Assembly: GCF_028289855.1 (NCBI RefSeq)
Contig: NZ_JAQGKZ010000039.1
Location: 1-32,925, forward strand
DNA from: Sphingomonas bacterium
GTDB lineage: Bacteria > Pseudomonadota > Alphaproteobacteria > Sphingomonadales > Sphingomonadaceae
DNA length: 32,925 bases
Reading direction: 5' to 3'
Of this stretch, positions 1 through 6,930 are shown one piece after another (within the stretch, counting starts at the first letter, position 1; each line of letters starts with the position of its first letter). A program made the position numbers and the translations under genes. The notes beneath the pieces are model-generated. The model worked only from the letters and a program-made list of their open reading frames with translations, had not been told where the DNA came from and searched no databases.

Positions 1-587
1 TCGGGGTGGTTGATGTTGTTGGGGATGATCGCGCGGCCGCGGGCGACCTCGTCGCGGACGAATTCGGGGGTGACGTAATCGGGGATACTCGCGCCGAAGC
101 TTTCGCCGTCGCGGACGTATTCCTTGAGCATCTCGCGGCCGAGATTCTCGCGGGTGGCGACGTACTCCATCTCGGGGGTGACGATGCCGCGCCGCGCATA
201 GTGCATCTGGCTGACGTTCATGCCGGGCTTGGCGCGCAACGGACGCTTCACGACGTTGGGGAATTGGGGCACGCCGGCGGAGCGGTCGGGGCCGGACAGG
301 CCGTTATCCTCGGGCCGAGTCTCGCGCCCGTCATAGCTTTCGACGTCGCCGCGCCCGACGATCCAGTCGCGGCGCAGGTTGGGGAGGCCGGCCTGGATGT
401 CGATGCGGGCGGTGGGGTCGGTGTACGGCCCGCTGGTGTCGTAGACGTTGAGCGGGGGCTCGCCGCACCCGGGCTCGAGGTCGATCGCGCGCATCTTCAC
501 GCCCAAGGGGCCGACATGGATCTTGCGGCTCCCACGGATCGGGCCGGTGGTGACGCCGATTTCGGTGCGGGCGGGGACGTCGGCCAT
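1..587 (-). CDS. thiC: Phosphomethylpyrimidine synthase ThiC, N-terminal part (cut by window edge)
   Basis: ThiC is a radical-SAM enzyme that converts aminoimidazole ribotide to hydroxymethylpyrimidine phosphate in thiamine biosynthesis. About 195 N-terminal residues are visible. They contain family-typical segments: [11 protein letters not shown] near residue 15, then [20 protein letters not shown] and later [15 protein letters not shown]. The catalytic core and the CxxCxxxxC cluster lie beyond the left edge. The ATG at 587 has GGAG about 9 nt upstream. A TPP riboswitch precedes the gene, which independently supports the call. The gene lies directly downstream of the ATP-grasp gene on the same strand, but the riboswitch points to separate control. 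Confidence 0.95.
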   Translation of the reverse strand, partial: MADVPARTEIGVTTGPIRGSRKIHVGPLGVKMRAIDLEPGCGEPPLNVYDTSGPYTDPTARIDIQAGLPNLRRDWIVGRGDVESYDGRETRPEDNGLSGPDRSAGVPQFPNVVKRPLRAKPGMNVSQMHYARRGIVTPEMEYVATRENLGREMLKEYVRDGESFGASIPDYVTPEFVRDEVARGRAIIPNNINHP

Positions 588-642
588 CGTTCTTCACTCC
601 ATTTACGGAGCGAGGACACGGATTTCGGAAAGAAAACCGCCC

Positions 643-731
643 ACTCCCTCCGCCCGTATTACCGGGATCAGGTTCAACGGGTCGCGGATTATTCCGCTCT
701 CAACCTGCGTTCGCGCGACAGGCTCCCCGGG
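643..731 (-). promoter_or_regulatory. TPP (thiamine pyrophosphate) riboswitch upstream of thiC
   Basis: On the minus strand the leader contains the hallmark blocks of the THI element in order: GGGGAGCC, GGTTGAGAG (variant of the CTGAGA box), GAACCTGATC, GGTAATACGG and GCGGAGGGA. They end about 55 nt before the thiC start. These blocks form the pyrimidine- and pyrophosphate-sensor arms in the known family. Thiamine pyrophosphate binding is expected to reduce thiC expression. The element begins only about 45 nt after the stop of the upstream ATP-grasp gene. Confidence 0.93.
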
Positions 732-778
732 GATGGAACGAGTCTAGGCCGTTGCCCGGGCAAAGGAAAGACCGCACC

Positions 779-1672
779 TCAGCGTACGAGATGGCCGATG
801 ATCGACGCGGTTACCGCGCCCGCGGCGGCGTGATCGAACGCGGCGAACATCGGTCCGGTGTTGATTTCGAGGAACACCGGGTCGCTGTCGCCTGCCCTGG
901 TCTTGAGGTCGCAGGCGGCGAAGTCGCAGCGCAGTGCCGCCGCCACCGCCTGGCATCCGGCGACCGCCGCCGCGATCGGTCCGTGCGGCCCGCAATAATC
1001 GAGCCGGGTCGCGGGATCGGGCCGATAATCGAGTTGCGCCGAGGCGATCTCGAACACATGCGTGTCGCCACCGACCACGAACACGCGATATTCGGGATAG
1101 CCGAGCTGCTCCTGGACGATCGCCGGGATCGGTGCGCGGCTCGTGTCGTCCGCATGCCCGGCCAGCGCCTGCGCCAGCGGCTGGACATAGGCGCCGCCGC
1201 CCACCGGCTTGGCGATCGCCGGGGCGTCCAGATGGCGCCGCGCGCTCGCCAAGTCGTTGCCGATCCATGTCGCCGGGATCGACAGGCCGAGCGATCGGGC
1301 GACTTGGAGCTGATACGGCTTGATCCCGGCCTGCGGCGAAATCTCGCGGTTGAACAGGCCCAGCGCGGGGCGCGCCGCCGCCCAGCCGAGCAGCGTGTTG
1401 TACCAGCCGAGCGCGCGGTCGAGCTCGGCGCCCGGCACGCGCGCGGTGAAGACGTCGTAGCGCAGGAACAGGCCGGCCGGGTCGATCGCCACCCCGTCGA
1501 CCGTCATCGTGTCCGCCGCCAGATCCCAGCCGAGACACGGTTCGTCCGCGCCATCGACCAGCACAGGTATCACCGGTACGTCGAGCCGCCGCGCCGCTGC
1601 GACCAGGCACGCCAGGCTGGGATCGTTGCTGCCCCCGCCGATCACCAGCCCGCGCATGGCCGCGCCGGTCAC
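779..1672 (-). CDS. ATP-grasp ligase, putative graspetide (omega-ester peptide) macrocyclase
   Basis: About 297 aa. Visible ATP-grasp features are the IKPYQLQVARSLGLSIPATW segment (family pattern K-x2-Q...A...G..IP.T), AKPVGGG, the VQEQLGYPEYRVFVVGG strand region, and the metal-binding FLEINTGPM near the C-terminus. This layout is that of the MvdC/MvdD/PsnB-type ligases that form ester or amide side-chain links in graspetides. The immediately upstream gene encodes a protein with TTxxxGEE repeats, the core signature of plesiocin-type substrates, which supports a peptide macrocyclase role (inference). I chose the GTG at 1672 because GGGAGG lies 10 nt upstream; the ATG at 1657 is the alternative and has no good ribosome site. 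The start lies 4 nt after the precursor stop, so the two genes are probably translationally coupled. Confidence 0.85.
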   Translation of the reverse strand: MTGAAMRGLVIGGGSNDPSLACLVAAARRLDVPVIPVLVDGADEPCLGWDLAADTMTVDGVAIDPAGLFLRYDVFTARVPGAELDRALGWYNTLLGWAAARPALGLFNREISPQAGIKPYQLQVARSLGLSIPATWIGNDLASARRHLDAPAIAKPVGGGAYVQPLAQALAGHADDTSRAPIPAIVQEQLGYPEYRVFVVGGDTHVFEIASAQLDYRPDPATRLDYCGPHGPIAAAVAGCQAVAAALRCDFAACDLKTRAGDSDPVFLEINTGPMFAAFDHAAAGAVTASIIGHLVR

Positions 1673-1676
1673 GCGG

Positions 1677-2456
1677 TCAGCGCCTCCCGAAGGCGTTGAT
1701 GCCGCCGGTTTCGACCGGTCCCCACGGATCCCCCGGCCCGGTTTCCGCGGAAATCGTCGTAGGCGGATTTTCGATGATCGGCAGCGAAGCGGGATGCTCG
1801 CCATGCGTGAACGTCATATTTTCCGCGATCGGGTTGGGATGGGTCGGATTTTCCTCACCGATGTGGAACGTCTTGGGGACGGTTTCCTCGCCCAGCGCCA
1901 ACGTCGTCGGATGACCTTCCTCGCCGTACACTAGCGTCGTCGGCGGGTGACCTTCCTCACCATATGCCAGGGTCGTCGGCGGATGACCTTCCTCGCCATA
2001 GACGAACGTCGTCATATGTTCTTCGCCAATCGCAAGCGTCTTGGCCAGATGCTCAGCCGGCCCCTGCCCCTCGCCGGCGATCTGCGTGATCGGCGGACCT
2101 TCCTCGCCCACCCTCTCGGTGGTGAAACCGCCGCGATCCTCGAAGATCAGGCGGGTCAGGTCGTTGGACCGGGCATGAATCTTCACCCCGATCACCCCTT
2201 CCGCATCCTTCCAGACGAAATGCGCCGACACCGGGGTCAGCATCGGGAGGGAGATGTCGGACGGCGGCACGCCGACGAACGCGAGGTCGAGGATGCCGTC
2301 GGGCGACAGCGTCTTTTCCAGCGGCTCCAGCTTGATGTCGCTCCAGCCGGTCGACACCGCCCTGCCCGATGCCATGACGAGGAGGCTGGGCGGGATGGAT
2401 TTGGTCAGGGCGAACTGGATCGAGTCGATCGAATAGATGCGTGTCGGTTTCGGCAT
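1677..2456 (-). CDS. Multi-core graspetide precursor (plesiocin-like TTxxxGEE repeats) with long N-terminal domain
   Basis: 259 aa. Residues 1-99 form a non-repetitive region without a signal peptide. Residues 100-110 read LTRLIFEDRGG, resembling the acidic, hydrophobic recognition motif of group 2 graspetide leaders. The core region then carries seven good [T/K]TxxxGEE units at residues 112, 139, 149, 161, 173, 184 and 195, joined by GHPP-type linkers, plus degenerate units (ITQIAGEG at 123, MTFTHGE at 214, TTISAETG at 233). In plesiocin, each TTxxxxEE unit receives two Thr-Glu esters from the ATP-grasp enzyme. Here that enzyme is encoded next door. GGAGG lies 8 nt before the ATG. Function is inferred from the repeat and the neighbour; the N-terminal region is unrecognised. 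Confidence 0.85.
   Translation of the reverse strand: MPKPTRIYSIDSIQFALTKSIPPSLLVMASGRAVSTGWSDIKLEPLEKTLSPDGILDLAFVGVPPSDISLPMLTPVSAHFVWKDAEGVIGVKIHARSNDLTRLIFEDRGGFTTERVGEEGPPITQIAGEGQGPAEHLAKTLAIGEEHMTTFVYGEEGHPPTTLAYGEEGHPPTTLVYGEEGHPTTLALGEETVPKTFHIGEENPTHPNPIAENMTFTHGEHPASLPIIENPPTTISAETGPGDPWGPVETGGINAFGRR
1909..2016 (-). repeat. Three tandem 36-bp coding repeats in the graspetide precursor
   Basis: Three consecutive 36-bp units (1909-1944, 1945-1980, 1981-2016) each begin with a GG[AG]TGACCTTCCTC-type block on the plus strand and encode 12 residues of the TTxxYGEEGHPP type on the minus strand. They differ mainly in the third codon positions and in the variable x residues. This indicates amplification of a core module inside the gene. 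Confidence 0.85.
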
Positions 2457-2711
2457 TGCGTGAACCTCCGGCCAGGATGAGCGTCGCGCGACCTTTTATC
2501 TGGCGGGAAAGCTATCGGGCGCGAACGAGTCGCACCAAGCAGGAAAGAAACCGATTCGGGGGGAATTGGCGAGGCCGCTTTGGAAGCGGGAGTGCCGGTC
2601 GCGAAGGGCGAGGCGGCGCGGAATGAATCCGCGCCGTCGGACGGTCGCCGAGGCGACCGCCGGCCGCCGTGGCGTCTCGCGGATAGCCAAAGGCTATCCG
2701 CGTGCGCCCGC
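2457..2711. other. Intergenic region between ferritin-like gene and graspetide precursor, with three hairpins
   Basis: 255 bp without a supported gene. It must hold the leader of the precursor gene; I cannot assign a promoter with confidence. It contains three inverted repeats: GGCGCGGA/TCCGCGCC (2615-2635), CGGTCGCC/GGCGACCG (2642-2659) and GCGGATAGCC/GGCTATCCGC (2679-2701). Confidence 0.7.
2679..2701 (-). terminator. Hairpin after the ferritin-like gene, possible terminator
   Basis: Perfect 10-bp stem GCGGATAGCC/GGCTATCCGC with a 3-nt loop, starting 11 nt past the stop of the ferritin-like gene on the minus strand. No T-tract follows, so it is either a weak terminator or an mRNA 3'-end stabiliser. 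Confidence 0.5.
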
Positions 2712-3725
2712 TTATGGCTGCGCCGTGCTCGTCTTGATGTTGCCGTTCACCCCATTCGGGAAGAACCCGCCACCGACCACCGCCGCCTTGGACAGATAGG
2801 CGATGTTGAGCACCTGCCCCGTCGTGCGGCTGTACGCGATGCCGTTGCCGTCGGCTGGCACGATGTTCGACGTCGTCGCGTCGCCAGTGACGCCCTGATC
2901 GTCGTCGGATGTGCCGTCCAGGCTGTCGCGCCAGTTGCTGAACTGGCCGGCCTGGGTGCGCAAGGACGGGGTCGCGAGGCCCTTGGCATAGAGCACGGTC
3001 CGGATCAGCCCGGCGTGATATGCCTCCGCCGCCAGCGCACCCGTCGCCGCCGTCAGGTAGACGTTGCTGGTGATGAGCGGCGTCGCGCCCTTGTACGCGG
3101 TCACCCCGACATCCTCGAAGATGAACGCGCCGAGCAGGAAATTCTCGTCGCTGGCATATGGGTCGAACGTGCCGCCCGCCGCGACGACGCCCGCCGCCAG
3201 CGCCGCCGCGGTGAACGCACCGGTCGCGCTGCCGTCGATGTTGATGTTGGGCATCGCCACCGCCGCGGTACCGAGCGCGGTGCGCAGGAAGTTGACGTGC
3301 GCCGCCTTGTCCTGCGCGATCTCGCGGGCATATTGCGCGACCAGCGGGTCGGTGAAGGCGACCTGGCGCCCGCCGGTCACGGTTCCCGCCGCGGCGCCGC
3401 CACCGCCCACGGTCAGCGCGCCGGACAGGCCGGTGCCGTAGACCGCGTAGAGATAGAATTGCGCTTCGAGATATTCGAGATTGAGCGCAAAATTGAGGAT
3501 GTCGATGTCGGCCTGCGCCGTCGCGGTCGATGTGGCGGTGGGGGTCGGCGTCGGGGTCGGCGTGGCGGTTCCGCTCGAGCTGCCCGATTTGCCGCACGCA
3601 CTGAGCAGCCCGAGCCCGCCCAACGTGGCGGCCCCGCTGGTCGCGAGCGTCAGGAAGCGGCGGCGTTCGGCGCGGCGGCGGTCGGTGGCCTCGAGGACGG
3701 CGAGCGCGGTATCGTTGTCGATCAT
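2712..3725 (-). CDS. Ferritin-like domain protein, predicted Tat-exported lipoprotein
   Basis: 337 aa. The N-terminus has DRRRAERRRFL (Tat-like, about 16-25), a hydrophobic stretch and LSAC at 41-44, a plausible lipobox. A Thr/Pro-rich linker follows (about 53-70). The body matches the ferritin-like (Ferritin_2/DUF4439-type) helical domain: ILNFALNLEYLEAQFY, FLLGAFIFEDVGVTAYKGA and AEAYHAGLIRTVLYAKG. The second-helix motif reads QDKAAHV, so the Glu of ExxH is replaced by Lys, unlike its paralogue encoded just upstream (DEVAHV). Metal binding may therefore be altered. The ATG at 3725 has AAAGGAG 8 nt upstream. It follows the 3748-4707 gene after 22 bp, forming a two-gene operon of paralogues. 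The substrate is unknown; these proteins are often annotated only as ferritin-like. Confidence 0.85.
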   Translation of the reverse strand: MIDNDTALAVLEATDRRRAERRRFLTLATSGAATLGGLGLLSACGKSGSSSGTATPTPTPTPTATSTATAQADIDILNFALNLEYLEAQFYLYAVYGTGLSGALTVGGGGAAAGTVTGGRQVAFTDPLVAQYAREIAQDKAAHVNFLRTALGTAAVAMPNINIDGSATGAFTAAALAAGVVAAGGTFDPYASDENFLLGAFIFEDVGVTAYKGATPLITSNVYLTAATGALAAEAYHAGLIRTVLYAKGLATPSLRTQAGQFSNWRDSLDGTSDDDQGVTGDATTSNIVPADGNGIAYSRTTGQVLNIAYLSKAAVVGGGFFPNGVNGNIKTSTAQP

Positions 3726-3747
3726 GCTGAAAACTCCTTTCGCTCGC

Positions 3748-4707
3748 TTAATTGGCGGCACTGGTCTTGACGTTGCCGTTGACCCCGGCCGGGAAGAACC
3801 CGCCCAACGAGACCGCGGTGTTGGTGAGGTAGACGATGTTGAGCACCTGGCCCGTACTCCGCGCAAAGGCGAGCCCGTCGGCATCGAGCGGCGCGATGTT
3901 GGAAGCGGGGCCGCCGTTGATCGTCACCGGCGAAATGCCCTGATCGAGATCGGTGGTGCCGTCCAGGCTGTCGCGCGCGTTGGAGATCGCATCGGCCGAG
4001 GTGCGCAAGCTGGGCGTCGCCACCCCCTTGGCATACAGCGCGGTGCGGACGATCGCGGCGTGATATGCCTCGACCGCCATGATCCCGGCCGCTGCCTCGA
4101 CATAGGTCTTGTTGAGGATCAGCGGCACCGCGCCCTTATACGCGGTCACCCCGACATCCTCGAAAATGAACGCGCCAAGCAGGAAATTCTCGGGCGACGA
4201 ATAGGGGTCGAAAGTCGCGCCGGCACCGATCAGCCCCGCCGCACGCGCGGCGTTGGAAAAGGCGCTGGTCGCGGTCGCGCTGATATCGATCGCTGGCTGC
4301 ACCACCGCCGACGCGCCGAGCTGGGCGCGCAGGAAGGTGACGTGCGCAACCTCGTCGGCGGCGATTTCGCGGGCATAGTCGCGGACCACCGGGTCGGCGT
4401 CCAACCCGTCGACGCGGCGCGCGTTGGTCGCGGTCACCGCCCCCGGGCTTGTGCCCAGAAGGGCCGCGGGAAGCCCCGCACCGCCCGCGGCATAAGCGTA
4501 GAATTGCGCCTCGAGATATTCGAGGTTGAGCGCGAAGTTGAGGATGTCCGCGTCGGTCACCGTCTGCGCGAATGCCTCTTGCGACACGAGCAGCGTCGTC
4601 GCGCCGACCGCGGCGGCGGCGACCGCCAGCTTGAAGAATTCGCGCCGTTCGGCGCGCCGTTTTACACGCGAATCGAACGCCTCGATCAACTGGAGGTCGT
4701 CGGCCAT
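3748..4707 (-). CDS. Ferritin-like domain protein with Tat signal peptide
   Basis: 319 aa, paralogue of the next gene. The signal RREFFK (21-26), a hydrophobic region and a cleavage site after EAFA (about 47) indicate Tat export to the periplasm. Ferritin-like helices contain ILNFALNLEYLEAQFY, ADEVAHVTFLR (intact ExxH), FIFEDVGVTAYKG and VEAYHAAIVRTALYAKG (second ExxH). These are the expected di-iron ligands of the fold. The C-terminus shares a GGFFPAGVNGNVKTS-like ending with its paralogue. The ATG has AAGGA about 9 nt upstream. Homologous proteins are found in bacteria and fungi with no firmly assigned reaction; an exported stress or iron-related role is a guess. Confidence 0.85.
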   Translation of the reverse strand: MADDLQLIEAFDSRVKRRAERREFFKLAVAAAAVGATTLLVSQEAFAQTVTDADILNFALNLEYLEAQFYAYAAGGAGLPAALLGTSPGAVTATNARRVDGLDADPVVRDYAREIAADEVAHVTFLRAQLGASAVVQPAIDISATATSAFSNAARAAGLIGAGATFDPYSSPENFLLGAFIFEDVGVTAYKGAVPLILNKTYVEAAAGIMAVEAYHAAIVRTALYAKGVATPSLRTSADAISNARDSLDGTTDLDQGISPVTINGGPASNIAPLDADGLAFARSTGQVLNIVYLTNTAVSLGGFFPAGVNGNVKTSAAN

Positions 4708-4860
4708 CGTCTCATTCCTTCCTGCAATCCGGGAGTAGGCAGTCCCTCTGGCGCCGGTCGATGGCCGGCAGTGAGGAAGATACGTGCTAGGGTGACAGGC
4801 GGCTTCACGGCAACCGGAATTATTCGCCGCGCTTCAACGACATCGCCGATTGTCGCGAAT

Positions 4861-5715
4861 TTAGAACGTGTAGGCGAGTCCCAGCACGCCCATCCACTGG
4901 CTGCGGTCGCCCGCGATGCTGACCACCGGCGAGGCGGCGAAATCGTTGAGCAGCCGCGTATACGTGCCGCCGCCGACCAGCTTGAAGCCGTGGAGCAAGT
5001 CGCCGGTGATCGCCACCGTGGCGAGCGCGCCGAGCGAATAATCCTTCCACCCCTTGCGGGTCGAGAATACCGGCAGCCCGCTGGCCAGGCTCTGCGCGGC
5101 ATCGACGTCGAAATAGGCCTTGCCGTAGCCGCGATCGGCATATTCGGCCGAGGCGAACACGCCGACCGCCGCCTTGGTGCTGAGCGGGGTCAGATAGTTT
5201 ATCGTCGGCGACCAGATCCCCGCGCGGTGCGCGCCGCTCACGCCCTTGCGATAGCTGACCGAGAAATTCAGGCTGTCGTAATCGGATGTGACGACACCGG
5301 TCTTGCCGATCCCGACGAACCCGCCGACTTCGATCGCGGTCGAACGCTTGCCGAGCGCGCGGATGCGCGGGTCGTCGATGCCCTTCAGGCTCGAGCGGTT
5401 GAAATTGACCACCGCGATCGGCCCGGCCTGGATATCCCATTTCGGCCCGGTGGGGTTGGGGATGAGGTCGATCGAGGCACGATTGCCGGCGATCGTGAAG
5501 GCGAACCCGCCGATCGATCCGATCGCTCCGGGCGCGCCGCGGAACACATAATGATCCGACCCCTCGTAATCGGGCAGATAGACGCCGCCGGCGCCGATCG
5601 TGACGTGATCGCCACTGGTGTCGAGCGGCGGCGGCGACGGCGGTGCGTCCTGCGCAAGCGCCGGGGTAGCGGCGAGGACAAGCGTCAGGGCAGTCAGGGA
5701 AAGGGCTAAACGCAC
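4861..5715 (-). CDS. MipA/OmpV family outer-membrane protein
   Basis: 284 aa with a Sec signal peptide (cleavage after TPALA, about residue 21). The mature protein alternates short amphipathic strands, begins with DHVTIGAGGVYLPDYEGSDHY (the family's typical opening) and ends in the aromatic terminus LGLAYTF expected of a beta-barrel. MipA in E. coli interacts with peptidoglycan enzymes, whereas OmpV-type members act as porin-like barrels; the specific role here is open. I start at the GTG at 5715 because GGAG lies 8 nt upstream and the signal peptide starts cleanly there; the ATG at 5766 would add 17 non-signal residues. It ends 154 bp before the ferritin-like operon. Confidence 0.88.
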   Translation of the reverse strand: MRLALSLTALTLVLAATPALAQDAPPSPPPLDTSGDHVTIGAGGVYLPDYEGSDHYVFRGAPGAIGSIGGFAFTIAGNRASIDLIPNPTGPKWDIQAGPIAVVNFNRSSLKGIDDPRIRALGKRSTAIEVGGFVGIGKTGVVTSDYDSLNFSVSYRKGVSGAHRAGIWSPTINYLTPLSTKAAVGVFASAEYADRGYGKAYFDVDAAQSLASGLPVFSTRKGWKDYSLGALATVAITGDLLHGFKLVGGGTYTRLLNDFAASPVVSIAGDRSQWMGVLGLAYTF

Positions 5716-5780
5716 AGAATATACTCCGGAAAAACGGGATGTTTCGGTTACGCAACGCCCGCCCATCCCGTTTAGGTCCG

Positions 5781-6275
5781 CTACAGCATGTAACGCATCG
5801 TCACCTGTTGCGTTTCGGCCACGCCACCGACCGCGAACATCGCCGCCGAAAAGCGCGGCGGGCCGAACCCGATACGCGGATTGCGCGAGAAACCGAAGCC
5901 TTCGCGCGGGATCCCGGCGAAGGTGTCGAGTTTCGCGTTCGAATTCTCGTCATGGATCACCGCCACGGCATAATTGCCCGGGGCAAGTCCGAGGACGCGG
6001 ATGTCGGGCTGGTTGGCGGGCACCGAGCGGGTAATGGCGCGCTTGTCGTCGATACAGCCGGGAAAATTGGCCGGGTCCGCCGTCAGGCAAACGCGGATCA
6101 TGCCCTTGGCCGAACGCAGCCCGGTGACTTCGATGTCGAGATTAGTCGCCGGTGCCGACGCGGCGGGCAAGGTCGCCGCCAGCAGCGCGATTCCCGCGAG
6201 CCGCCGCAGACCCGAACCCGCCGACCCCCCGGTCGGTGCCGCAGAGGCGATCCCAGAAACGGAAATAGAGCCCAT
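5781..6275 (-). CDS. DUF2141 domain-containing exported protein
   Basis: 164 aa. After a long n-region comes LRRLAGIALLAATLPAASA, a signal peptide core. The mature part has family-typical segments LDIEVTGLRSAKGMIRVCL, GLAPGNYAVAVIHDENSNAKLD and GIPREGFGFSRNPRIGFGPP of DUF2141 (function unknown, predicted beta-sandwich). The only in-frame standard start is the ATG at 6275, so the gene overlaps the 3' end of the hydroxylase gene by 134 nt, which is unusually large. A start at a rarer codon nearer the signal core, or an error in the overlap, is possible. Co-occurrence of DUF2141 with sterol-desaturase-like genes suggests a functional link. Confidence 0.82.
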   Translation of the reverse strand: MGSISVSGIASAAPTGGSAGSGLRRLAGIALLAATLPAASAPATNLDIEVTGLRSAKGMIRVCLTADPANFPGCIDDKRAITRSVPANQPDIRVLGLAPGNYAVAVIHDENSNAKLDTFAGIPREGFGFSRNPRIGFGPPRFSAAMFAVGGVAETQQVTMRYML

Positions 6276-6930
6276 AATTGCACCTGTATTCGGCGTGATG
6301 CCGCTGATGATGGCTGGCGGTGATCAGCCATTCCCCCACGGCACCGCCCCACACGAAGCGCGGAAAAACCTCCCACCCCATATGGTTGGTCACCCCCATA
6401 ACCGTCATGATTCCAAGCACCAAGCCGAGCGCGGCGACGTGCACCGGAATGACGAACACCAGTAGCGGAATTACCACAGCCCCGGTCAGCGCCTCGAGCG
6501 GATGAAACGCCATCGCCGCCCAGGCGGTCGGCGGGCGGCTGGCGTGATGGACGGCATGCGCGATCCGGAACGGGCGCGGCCGGTGCATCCAGCGGTGCGT
6601 CCAGTAGAACCAGGTGTCGTGCGCAAAGAGGTAGAGCAACACCGACAGCGGGAGATACCAGAGCGGGAAGGCGTGGAGGTCGGTGTAGATTTGCGTCCAG
6701 CCATGATTCTGCCACCCCCAGGCGACGATCCCAGCGGGGACGCCGTAGATCGCGGCGGAGGCGAGGCTCCACGCAATCTCGCGCCGGATCTGCGCGTCGA
6801 GCCCGGTGTAGAGGCCGGGGCGGACGGCGCGGGTCGCCAGCGCGAACGCGCCGCTGCTGGCGAGGTAGCGCAGGCCGACGATGAGCGTCATCGCGAGGGC
6901 GGAGAGGAGGATGGCGAGGGTAGCGGTCAT
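6142..6930 (-). CDS. Fatty acid hydroxylase superfamily (sterol desaturase-like) membrane protein
   Basis: 262 aa integral membrane di-iron enzyme. Histidine clusters are visible: HDTWFYWTHRWMH (104-116), HAVHH (125-129), TNHMGWE (H183) and HHQRHH (207-212), matching the superfamily pattern. Transmembrane segments lie around 5-22, 58-75, 90-103, 140-158 and 160-180. Such enzymes hydroxylate or desaturate lipids, carotenoids or hopanoids; the substrate cannot be read from the sequence. It is too long and divergent for a standard CrtZ. The last ~35 residues after GTDRG overlap the DUF2141 gene and look non-conserved. The ATG at 6930 directly abuts the stop of the preceding gene (6931). Confidence 0.82.
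   Translation of the reverse strand: MTATLAILLSALAMTLIVGLRYLASSGAFALATRAVRPGLYTGLDAQIRREIAWSLASAAIYGVPAGIVAWGWQNHGWTQIYTDLHAFPLWYLPLSVLLYLFAHDTWFYWTHRWMHRPRPFRIAHAVHHASRPPTAWAAMAFHPLEALTGAVVIPLLVFVIPVHVAALGLVLGIMTVMGVTNHMGWEVFPRFVWGGAVGEWLITASHHQRHHAEYRCNYGLYFRFWDRLCGTDRGVGGFGSAAARGNRAAGGDLARRVGTGD

Noticed and set aside
1909..2016. Regular 36-bp repeats that could suggest a CRISPR array
   Set aside because: Units are contiguous without spacers, stay in frame and encode the graspetide core motif.
3481..5709. 742-codon plus-strand open frame opposite the ferritin-like and MipA genes
   Set aside because: It is antisense to three well-supported genes, its product is Arg/Asp/Gly-rich without family features, and long antisense frames are expected at this GC content.
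6142..6930. Hydroxylase-like protein as carotene hydroxylase CrtZ
   Set aside because: It is about 100 residues longer than CrtZ, its histidine-box spacing fits the broader sterol-desaturase group, and it is not in the crt cluster.
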